A stretch of DNA of 64,000 bases from Perkinsela sp. pyNocScin1 (Eukaryota; Euglenozoa; Kinetoplastea; Prokinetoplastida; Perkinselidae). The position numbers and the translations under genes were made by a program. The stretch is taken from positions 868,001-932,000 of the forward strand of contig CAXHTR010000008.1 of assembly GCA_964019655.1 (NCBI GenBank). The letters run 5' to 3'. Positions 54,446 to 63,000 of this stretch are shown in pieces (position 1 is the first letter of the stretch; the number at the start of each line of letters is the position of its first letter). Under the pieces are notes generated by a model, which saw only the letters and a list, made by a program, of their open reading frames with translations, ran no database searches and had not been told where the DNA came from.

Positions 54446-55120
54446 ATGCAGCGCCTCTCACTCGTCAGCAAAATAGCCCGTGCCCCAGCAGCCCCACTGC
54501 TTTCGCAGGCGCAGGGCATGTCCACGCAGCCCAACGTCGCCAATAAACCACCAATGCTCGATATGATCAACATTCATGATGAAGCGGAGCAGGGCTTCAT
54601 GGCCCGTGTTGTGTATAAGAGCGGCCGCCTCGAATTCTCGCACTTCCCGCAGCTCGGCCCCCGAAAGACCGACCCGATGGACCCCATGCCACAGTTCGAC
54701 ATGAACTCAAAGATCTTTTACCGCCCAAACCGCTCCGAGTTCGCCGAGATGCTCGCGGTCACACATGGCAAGGCGAAGAAGGCCAAAATCACGACAGCGT
54801 ACGGCGCCAAGATCGACCTCAGCAAGTCCTCGGAGGGGTACACGCTCTCCATGGACAGCCCGAGCAAACAGGGCGCCGAAGAGGTCAACCGCAAGTGCGA
54901 GCTCCACTTCAACAACCAGTACGCCGCGGCGCTCCGCAATTTCTTCGACTTTGCGTGCGACAAGCAGTTCGGCTTTGATAAGCCGGTCGAGGGAACCGAC
55001 GCGCCACAGAACGCAGTGCGAGACCGCCCACCGTTCCGAGGCAACGACCGCAACCAGCGGGAGCAGCCGAAGAAGGAGGAGAAGGGTGAGGTCAAGCTCG
55101 ACGACCTTGATGACTGGTAG
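54446..55120 (+). CDS. Putative mitochondrial single-strand nucleic-acid-binding protein (Whirly/MRP-like)
   Basis: 224 residues from ATG at 54446. A presequence-like start (MQRLSLVSKIARAPAAPLLS) is followed by SKIFYRPNRSEFAEMLAVTH, then GYTLSMDSPS and a final helix (NQYAAALRNFFDFACDKQFG). The order of strands and the EFAEMLAVxxGK core resembles the Whirly fold shared by plant Whirly proteins and the kinetoplastid guide-RNA-binding MRP1/MRP2. The C-terminus is basic then acidic with an aromatic end (KLDDLDDW), as in single-strand-binding proteins. If confirmed it would support a kinetoplastid origin. Resemblance is by pattern only. Confidence 0.4.
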   Translation: MQRLSLVSKIARAPAAPLLSQAQGMSTQPNVANKPPMLDMINIHDEAEQGFMARVVYKSGRLEFSHFPQLGPRKTDPMDPMPQFDMNSKIFYRPNRSEFAEMLAVTHGKAKKAKITTAYGAKIDLSKSSEGYTLSMDSPSKQGAEEVNRKCELHFNNQYAAALRNFFDFACDKQFGFDKPVEGTDAPQNAVRDRPPFRGNDRNQREQPKKEEKGEVKLDDLDDW

Positions 55121-55424
55121 TCTCCACGCAATGTAACTAATAATTTTGATATCATGACGCTCACTAGGCTTAACCTTCTGGTGGTGACGTGCTGTAGAAA
55201 AGATAGACGGGTTTTGAAAAAATAGACCGTCCATTTGTCAGTGTTTTAGTATTTCATTCAATTAGAGATGATTTCGGAGCTATAGCTAGCATCAGAAGCC
55301 ATCATTGATGATTTAAGCTGCTGTTACATTGAAAATTTCATAATTTCGTTTTAAACACTAAGGATTTTGTCCTGTTGACGCTTTCCTATGATCTTTCTTC
55401 TTTAGCTCTTAGCTTGTTTCAACC
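55121..55424. other. 304-base intergenic gap upstream of HSP90
   Basis: AT-rich; holds no gene. The 3' part has tandem acceptor-like sites (TTTCTTCTTTAG and CTCTTAG, the last at 55411-55412) 13-20 bases before the HSP90 ATG. Two GATGATT words occur, but no paired D box, so no snoRNA is called. Confidence 0.45.
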
Positions 55425-57536
55425 ATGTCTGAAACCTTCGCATTCCAGGCTGAAATCAATCAGCTGATGTCACTCATCATCAACACGTTCTACAGCAACA
55501 AGGAGATCTTCCTCCGCGAGCTGATCAGCAACTCGTCCGATGCCCTCGACAAGATCCGCCACCAGTCCCTGACTGACGCGAACGCGCTCGCCGCGGACCC
55601 CGCGCTGCACATCCAGATCATCCCGGACAAGACCGAGAAGACCCTCTCCATCATCGACTCCGGTCTCGGCATGACAAAGGCTGACTTGGTGAACAACCTC
55701 GGAACCATCGCCCGCTCCGGAACGAAGAACTTCATGGAGGCCCTCGAGTCCGGCGCTGACCTCAGCATGATCGGCCAGTTCGGTGTCGGCTTCTACTCCG
55801 CCTACCTCGTCGCCGACCGCGTCCGCGTCACGTCCAAGCACAACGACGACGTCGCCCACGTCTGGGAGTCCGCCGCCGGCGGCACCTTCACCGTCACGGC
55901 CCTGCCGGACGCCCCGATCAAGCGCGGAACGATCATCACGCTCTTCCTCAAGGAGGACCAGCAGGAGTACCTCGAGGAGCGCCGCATCAAGGACCTCATC
56001 AAGAAGCACTCCGAGTTCATCGCCTACGACATCGAGCTCCAGGTCGAGCGCACCACCGAGCGCGAGGTGACCGACGACGAGGCGGAGGCTGAGGAAGAGA
56101 AGCCCGCTGAGGACAAGCCCGCCGACGAGGAGGAGGCGAAGGTCGAGGAGGTCACTGAGGAGACCGAGAAGAAGAAGAAGACGAAGAAGGTCAAGGACGT
56201 CAGCCTCGAGTTCGACGTGCTCAACAAGAGCAAGCCCATCTGGACCCGTGACCCCAAGGAGGTCACGCCCGAGGAGTACGCCTCCTTCTACAAGGCGATC
56301 AGCAACGACTGGGAGGACCACCTCGCCGTCAAGCACTTCAGCGTCGAGGGCCAGCTCGAGTTCCGCGCCGTCCTCTTCGCGCCGAAGCGCGCGCCCTTCG
56401 ACATGTTCGAGCCCAACAAGAAGCGCAACAACATCAAGCTCTACGTCCGCCGCGTCTTCATCATGGACAACTGCGAGGACATCTGCCCCGAGTGGCTGTC
56501 CTTCCTCCGCGGCGTCGTCGACAGCGAGGACCTCCCGCTCAACATCTCCCGCGAGTCGCTCCAGCAGAACAAGATCCTCAAGGTCATCAAGAAGAACATC
56601 GTGAAGAAGGCCCTCGAGCTCTTCGAGGAGATCGCCGGCAACAAGGACGACTACAAGAAGTTCTACGAGCAGTTCGGCAAGAACATCAAGCTCGGCATCC
56701 ACGAGGACTCCGCCAACCGCTCCAAGATGGCCGAGCTCCTGCGCTACCACAGCACCAAGTCCAAGGACGAGCCGACGAGCCTCAAGGACTACGTCACCCG
56801 CATGCAGGAGGGCCAGCAGAGCATCTACTACATCACGGGCGAGAACATCAAGAAGCTCGAGGGCTCCCCCTTCCTCGAGGAGGCCAAGCGCCGCGGCATG
56901 GAGGTCCTCTTCATGTGCGACCCCATCGACGAGTACGTCATGCAGCAGCTCAAGGAGTTTGAGGACAAGAAGTTCGTCTGCCTCACCAAGGAGGGCCTCA
57001 AGTTCGAGGAGACCGAGGAGGAGAAGAAGAAGCGCGAGGAGGAGACCGCCTCCTTCGAGAAGCTCACGAAGACCATTAAGGAGATCCTCGGCGACAAGGT
57101 CGAGAAGGTCGTCCTCACGAGCCGCCTCGCCACGTCCCCGTGCATCCTCGTCACGAGCGAGCACGGCTGGAGCGCGCACATGGAGCAGATCATGAAGCAC
57201 CAGGCGCTCCGCGACTCGTCCATGTCCTCGTACATGGTCTCCAAGAAGACCATGGAGATCAACCCGCAGCACGCCATCGTCAAGGAGCTCCGCGCCAAGG
57301 CCGAGGTCGACCAGAACGACAAGACGGTCAAGGACCTCGTCATGCTCCTCTTCGACACCGCGCTCCTCACCTCGGGCTTCTCCCTCGAGGACCCGTCCGG
57401 CTACGCTAACCGCATCCACCGCATGATCAAGCTCGGCCTCTCCCTCGACGACGAGGAGGAGACCCCAGTCGCCGACACAGTCGAGGAGATCAAGGCCGAC
57501 GACGAGGGCGAGAGCGAGATGCAGGAGGTCGATTAA
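55425..57536 (+). CDS. HSP90: Cytosolic HSP90
   Basis: 703 residues from ATG at 55425. All HSP90 signatures are present: [19 protein letters not shown] with the catalytic Glu, the ATP lid [15 protein letters not shown], an acidic charged linker (220-255, ending [11 protein letters not shown]), the middle-domain catalytic loop [14 protein letters not shown], and the C-terminal dimerisation domain. It ends SEMQEVD, a variant of the cytosolic MEEVD that binds TPR co-chaperones; kinetoplastid HSP83 proteins have similar MEQVD tails. Codon use is extremely biased to C/G-ending codons, which suggests very high expression. A long antisense frame is a by-product of this bias. Confidence 0.99.
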   Translation: MSETFAFQAEINQLMSLIINTFYSNKEIFLRELISNSSDALDKIRHQSLTDANALAADPALHIQIIPDKTEKTLSIIDSGLGMTKADLVNNLGTIARSGTKNFMEALESGADLSMIGQFGVGFYSAYLVADRVRVTSKHNDDVAHVWESAAGGTFTVTALPDAPIKRGTIITLFLKEDQQEYLEERRIKDLIKKHSEFIAYDIELQVERTTEREVTDDEAEAEEEKPAEDKPADEEEAKVEEVTEETEKKKKTKKVKDVSLEFDVLNKSKPIWTRDPKEVTPEEYASFYKAISNDWEDHLAVKHFSVEGQLEFRAVLFAPKRAPFDMFEPNKKRNNIKLYVRRVFIMDNCEDICPEWLSFLRGVVDSEDLPLNISRESLQQNKILKVIKKNIVKKALELFEEIAGNKDDYKKFYEQFGKNIKLGIHEDSANRSKMAELLRYHSTKSKDEPTSLKDYVTRMQEGQQSIYYITGENIKKLEGSPFLEEAKRRGMEVLFMCDPIDEYVMQQLKEFEDKKFVCLTKEGLKFEETEEEKKKREEETASFEKLTKTIKEILGDKVEKVVLTSRLATSPCILVTSEHGWSAHMEQIMKHQALRDSSMSSYMVSKKTMEINPQHAIVKELRAKAEVDQNDKTVKDLVMLLFDTALLTSGFSLEDPSGYANRIHRMIKLGLSLDDEEETPVADTVEEIKADDEGESEMQEVD

Positions 57537-57881
57537 GTGCACCGACTGAATTATGCCACTATATGAAGCCAAATTATTGCGGGTTGCGGAACTTATATGA
57601 TATGTAATAGTAATAGTTCGTGGAGGGTGGTGTTTGCAATGCAGGTAAGTTGTATCCTATGAACTTTCAATTATTAGTAAAAAATGTATCTATCAGAGAC
57701 TTGACACATGGAACTGACTGGCGGACGCCGTTTCTGTCCAACATTCGATGCCTTTGCCTCATCTTCTTGTAATTTTGCACTTCCATCATCCCCGCAGAAG
57801 TGATGCCAATCCTATCCCATCCTTGCCTTGCACTTGTATTTATTTTGCCATTGCGACGACTTTCAATTTCAATCGCTTACA
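57537..57881. other. 345-base intergenic gap with strong splice-like sequences
   Basis: No gene can be supported; the longest frame is 31 codons. It contains a perfect donor-like ATGCAG/GTAAGT (57642-57647) and an acceptor-like CATCATCCCCGCAG (ends near 57799), with another pyrimidine tract just before the SNARE start. A spliced 5' leader is possible; see the findings. Confidence 0.4.
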
Positions 57882-58622
57882 ATGCAGCCCAACGGTGACT
57901 TCGAATCCCACCAATCTTCCTTCCTGGCAGCCCATAGCGCCTTCGAGGGCCGGCTCCCGCTCAACGCAGACGGCATGAGCCTCGACGCGGGCCAGGACAA
58001 CCTCTCGACCATGCGCTCCTCCCTCCACGCGATGGAAAGCATCGCCGCCCACTCAGACGACACAGCCGAGCTCAGCCGCCGGCAGCGCGTCATCGCCGAG
58101 GCCCGCGAGAAGCTCCAGGCAAGCGCACAGTCCATCCAGTCCGCCATGCACCCCGTCAACCCCCTCCACAGCAACTCGGAGGGCGACTTTGCTTCGTACG
58201 AGCGCCGCCTGCTCGACGCTGCGGCGTCCACAGAGCGCCAGACGGCCGGGTGGGCCGCCGCGAAGGAGCAGATCCACCAGACAGAGTCCATCGGCGAGGA
58301 AATTCTCGGCAACCTTTCGCGCCAGCGCGAGACCGTCTACCTCGCGAGCGGCGTCACGGACGAGGCCCACGGCGCCCTCGGGCAGGCCAACCGCATCATC
58401 GCGCAGATGCGCCGCAAGATCCGGCAGAATAAGTTTTTGGTTTACGTCATCATGGGCGCGCTCGGCCTCCTCATTCTCATCACGCTGTACCTCCGTGCGA
58501 AGCAGGGCCGCAGGTACGAGCGGTACACGGAGCCCCCGCGCGGCGTGCCGGCCAAAGACCTCGACCCGGTGCTGCCCGAAGAAGTCTCTGGGGCGCCCGT
58601 TGAGATGCTCGACGCTGAGTAA
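57882..58622 (+). CDS. Qb-SNARE, VTI1-like
   Basis: 246 residues from ATG at 57882. A helical N-terminal domain (about 40-100) precedes a SNARE motif at about 122-183 (EQIHQTESIGEEILGNLSRQ, GVTDEAHGALGQANRIIAQM, RRKIRQNK) and a membrane span at 184-205. The IGEEILxNLSRQR...D...L...NRII pattern is that of VTI1/Qb SNAREs, with Asp near the zero layer. It would act in Golgi-endosome fusion. Oddly, about 40 residues follow the membrane span (RAKQGRRYERYTEPPRG to the end); most SNAREs end within a few residues. Confidence 0.72.
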   Translation: MQPNGDFESHQSSFLAAHSAFEGRLPLNADGMSLDAGQDNLSTMRSSLHAMESIAAHSDDTAELSRRQRVIAEAREKLQASAQSIQSAMHPVNPLHSNSEGDFASYERRLLDAAASTERQTAGWAAAKEQIHQTESIGEEILGNLSRQRETVYLASGVTDEAHGALGQANRIIAQMRRKIRQNKFLVYVIMGALGLLILITLYLRAKQGRRYERYTEPPRGVPAKDLDPVLPEEVSGAPVEMLDAE

Positions 58623-58786
58623 TTCGGAATTTCGGAAATATCCAAGGCTCAATACTGTCCATACGCACACATAGAGAGAGATTAGACCTTCCAGAGCCAT
58701 GCAGCCAAATTTTTCAAGAATTTTGTCATCACAAATATTTTCAGTTTCAAAAATCACCTTCTTCACTCATTTTCTCCTCTGATTAC

Positions 58787-59923
58787 ATGTCATTCGTCCA
58801 AGCCCTCGCCAAGGCCGAGACGCCCGTCGAGGACGCCGCGTCCCTCGCGCCGTCGCACGTCAAGGTCATCGACCTCTACATCGCCTGCCTCGAGATCATC
58901 CCGCGGAACACTGTTCTGACGTTTCTCAACCGCCTCCTCGACGTCCTGCGCGCACCGAACTGCCAGACGCGCTCCGTCGACTTCTCGTTCATGGACATGC
59001 GCGGCGAGGACATCCGCATTATCGAGAAGTATATCACGCTGCCAACCGTCCAGTTCGTTGACCTTCGCCGCGGCAACTTTCGCCTGCACACCGAGCAGAA
59101 CTTCCGCGCTATCAAAGACATCACCTCGCGCCCTGGCGACACGACAGTCAACGTTGTCATTTACCCCTCGAAGCTCCCGGAGGACCTCGAGAACTACCGC
59201 AAGCTCCTGTGCGCGGAGGACACTATCGACTTCCAGCGCCTGATGATGCAGCAGCTGCAGAAGCGCGAGGCCGAGCCGCCGACGCCCACGCTGGGCTCGC
59301 CGACAGTCCCGCAGCCGCAGGTCGAGGCGCCCGAGGAGCGCCGCGCGCCGACGACGCTCGAGGACGCGAAACGCATCTTTGGCCGCCACCGATTCACGGC
59401 CGTGCAGATGTTCGAGGACCCGCAGACGCTCGACAACCTCATGAACGAGCTCCGGGCGAGCGGCCGGCGCGACGAGTGGAAGGACTTTCTGGACGCTGCC
59501 AAGATCATCCACCGGCGCCTGCCCATGAGCGTCGTCGACTGGGCGCGCAAGCAGCTGCAGCGCGTCAAGCTCGACTTTTCGATTTACGACCAAGAGAAGA
59601 TTGATGCCTTCAACGCGACGCTCGCCGCTGACGACGCGAAGACAGAAGGTTTAATAAAGCGCTGCCTCGAGACAATGCGGCGGCACGTCGGCATGGTCCT
59701 CAAGGACCAGAAGATGAACGAGAAGGAGGCACAGGCCAAGATGGACAGCCTGCGCAAGCGCGCGGAGAGCTACAAGAACAACCAGAAGTTCATGCTCGCC
59801 GAGGACCTCGAGGAGGCGATGGCGCTCGTCATCGACTGGAGGCCCGAGTACGGCTTCGGCGCCGAGGAGGACAAGGTCCAGCCGCCCAAGGTCCAGTACC
59901 AGGTCGTCAAGCGCCCGCGCTGA
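58787..59923 (+). CDS. Uncharacterised protein
   Basis: 378 residues from ATG at 58787. Not recognised. The N-terminal half has an alternating pattern of helices and short strands (VKVIDLYIACLEIIPRNTVL; TLPTVQFVDLRRGNFRLH) that could be a degenerate leucine-rich-repeat or alpha/beta fold. A Pro-rich linker (about 168-190) leads to a helical, charged C-terminal half (KDQKMNEKEAQAKMDSLRK) ending PPKVQYQVVKRPR. Strong codon bias like HSP90 suggests an abundant protein. A cytoskeletal or flagellar role is conceivable but unsupported. Confidence 0.6.
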   Translation: MSFVQALAKAETPVEDAASLAPSHVKVIDLYIACLEIIPRNTVLTFLNRLLDVLRAPNCQTRSVDFSFMDMRGEDIRIIEKYITLPTVQFVDLRRGNFRLHTEQNFRAIKDITSRPGDTTVNVVIYPSKLPEDLENYRKLLCAEDTIDFQRLMMQQLQKREAEPPTPTLGSPTVPQPQVEAPEERRAPTTLEDAKRIFGRHRFTAVQMFEDPQTLDNLMNELRASGRRDEWKDFLDAAKIIHRRLPMSVVDWARKQLQRVKLDFSIYDQEKIDAFNATLAADDAKTEGLIKRCLETMRRHVGMVLKDQKMNEKEAQAKMDSLRKRAESYKNNQKFMLAEDLEEAMALVIDWRPEYGFGAEEDKVQPPKVQYQVVKRPR

Positions 59924-60088
59924 GTTACCTGTGCGTACAGAGCGGTCACTCCGCAATGGCTGTGGCTTGAGCAGCCATAGCCCTTGTTTGCAATTTTATA
60001 GTACTTTGTAGAAAATTCGGAGCGATTTCGTGCAAACACCCTTAAATTTTTGTCCTGAAAATCAAAAATTTCAAATAATTCCAAAAAA

Positions 60089-63000
60089 ATGATCCCAGGT
60101 ATGACCCAACAGTTTTCTGTCAAAAGCGAACGCATCAAGGCCATCGACGTGCACCCGTCGCTGCCGCTCACCGCGTGCGGGCTCTACAACGGCACTGTTT
60201 CAATCTACGACACCGACAAGCAGTCCCTCGTCCAGACGCTGAGCGTTGGCACCGCCGTGCCAGTCAGAGCCGTGCACTTCGTCGAGGCAATCAACGCACT
60301 TTTGTGCGGGGCCGACGACAGCGCCGTCCACGTGTTCTGCCTCCGGTCCTTCGAGCGCATCAAAGTCTTCCAAGCGCACATGGACTTTATCCGTTGCATC
60401 GCCGTCAGCGCGGCGGCCCAGCTTGTGATGTCTGGCGGCGACGACTCGCGCCTCAACGTGTGGAGCTGGTCAAACGACTGGGCGCAGCGCGCGTCGCTCA
60501 CGGCACACAGCAACTACGTTATGGACATCGCCGTGAGCCCCGCCGACCCCTTCCTCTTTTGCTCGGCGTCCCTCGACAAAACGGTGCGCATCTGGGGCGT
60601 CCAGCCGACAAAGGCTGGCTTCACCGTCCCGGCCGACGCCCGCGTGGTGCTCCGACACCCTTCCGGCGTCAACTGTGCGACGTTCCACCCCGAGGCCGGC
60701 GCAACACTACCTTACATCATCACTGGCGCAGACGACCGCACCGTCCGCGTCTGGGACTACCATAACCGCGCAGTCGTCTTTTCCCTCGTCGAGCACACCG
60801 ACTGTGTCACGAGCCTCGCGTTTGTCTACGCTACTTCGAAGAAAGCCTGGAAGCTCGTGTCGGGCGCCGAGGACGGCTTTGTGAATACGTACGACACACA
60901 GACGTATCAGCTGGAAACGCGCCGCCAGCACAGTGGTGGCCGCGTCTGGGCGCTAAAGGCGGCCCGGGCTGGTGGAGCGGCAGCTGCCACTGTGCAGACT
61001 GCGCACGCCACTTTGCTCATCGGCAGCGACACGGACTTCACACTGGAAGCCCCGCAGCAGTGCGCGACAGCGGCAAAGGCCGAGGACAGGGCGAACGGGC
61101 GCTACGCGTTCTCTAACGGCTGCGACGTCTTTGTCTGCGATCTCAAAGACGCGAAGGAAATTTCGGGAAAATTTGCAGGAACTCAGGAACATTCTGAAAG
61201 ATCGCAGGCACATCGACTGGCCGCGTTCGAGTCCCCAGTCACGGCGATGGATTACGACCCTGCCGGGCAGTACCTCGCCGTCGCGTGCCTCGACAATTGG
61301 TCAGTCCTCTCGACGCGCACCGGTCAACTCTGCGGCAGCGACCGCTGCGCCGGCGACGCGCGCAAGAGCTTCGCGTGGGGGTCCTCGGCTGGGCAGTTCG
61401 CAGTGCTCACGAGCCGCCGGTCTGTGCAGTTTTATGAAAATTTCAAAAAGGCGAAGGAAATTCGGCTCGATGCGGATGCGGACTCCCTCTACATTGGCGC
61501 GAAGGATAAAGTCCTGTGCGCAGTCCACACAAATACTGTCGAGCGCAAGGGCACTGTGTCGTTCTACGACGCGCAGTCCGGCAAGAAGGCGAAGGCGGTG
61601 TGCTTTGGTGGACCGATCGGCGAGATCTCATGGAACCCGAGTGGCACGCGCATGGCCATTCGCATGGCGGACAGGGTGTACTTTGTCGAGTGGAACCAAG
61701 CGAATGCCGCGAAGGGGGCTGACCCTTTTAGCAGTGTCCGGGAGGTCGATGTCCAGATGAGCGGCGCGCCGCAGTGGGTCGATGACACGACTATTTTCTA
61801 TCTGAATGCCTTTACGAGGCGCGTCGAGTACATTTTGGACGGCGAGACGTACTGTGCGCTCAAGGGAAACGTCGTCAAGCAGATTGCAAAGGGTAAAGAG
61901 GGAAACGTCCAGTTCTTTGGGTACTTTCCGCGGGAAAACAAAATTTACTTTGTGTGCAGCCCGGCCGGTCAGCTCTCGTCGTCTTCGACGCACTGCGCTG
62001 CTTTCCCGTGCGCTGTCGTGGCGTTCCAAAAGAGTCTGATGGCCGATGCAACGAACATGGAGCGCCTGGCACGCATAGCGTCACACGTCCCTGCGGATTT
62101 CTATGGTGAGCTCGCGGCATTTTGCACGGCCAAGGGCCATCCTGGTGTCGCGATGCAGTGCTTTCCGCAGCTATCGCCGAAGAGTCGGCTCGTCATAGCC
62201 CTGGAGCAGGAAGATTTACTGGAAGCGTGTCGCGCAGCGCGAGAGCTCGCTGATGCGCGCATGTGGGAGAAAGTCGGTGTCCTCGCGATGCAGACAGGCA
62301 ATATCGACGTTGCGATCGAGGCGCTCACTGCCGCCGAGAGCTGGAAGAAGCTCATCGTTCTTCTCACTGCGCACCGTCGACTGGATGCTTTGGAGCGTGT
62401 GTATCAGAATTCATGTGAAAGTGCAGATGCAAGCATGAAATTTACAGCAGCGCACTTGGCGAAGAATGCTGATGCAGCGCATGCAGTGCTCGAAGGTGCT
62501 GGGGCACTGGGTGCGGCAGAGGCCTACAAGAAAAATTTTCAGAATGGTACTAAGCAGGCTGATCAAAACTTCACGCAAGAATTCACCCAGCCAGAGCCGA
62601 CGAATTCTGTTGACTTTGCGCCAGTCAAGCAGGAGGTGGCAAGCTTCCCTGAGTTTCTTCCAGAAGGAAGGCAAGCGTCACCCGAGCCGATTTTTGAGAT
62701 CCCTGGAAGCACACAGAACATCGATATTGCGCTTGGATTGGAACCGGTCAGCAGACCGGCAGAAAAAGAAACGAAAGAGCCAGAAATAAATGAATATCCA
62801 TTTCAAGTTGAATCTTCTACGACTGAACAGGCGCAGCCATTTGAATTTGCATTAGAAGATGAAACAAAGGAGAACATCAGTGCTGTATCATCCATAGATG
62901 AAGATCACACTGCAGTTGCTGAAACTGCAAAGATCGATGACTTTATACAGAGCTCAAGGGACAGTTTTGGTGCTTCGCAAGAAGAAGAGTTACTTTCTTC

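Noticed and set aside
55470..57572. 700-codon open frame on the minus strand opposite HSP90
   Set aside because: It is the antisense of HSP90, opened by extreme C/G-ending codon bias; its product is a Leu/Asp/Val-rich low-complexity shadow with no domain.
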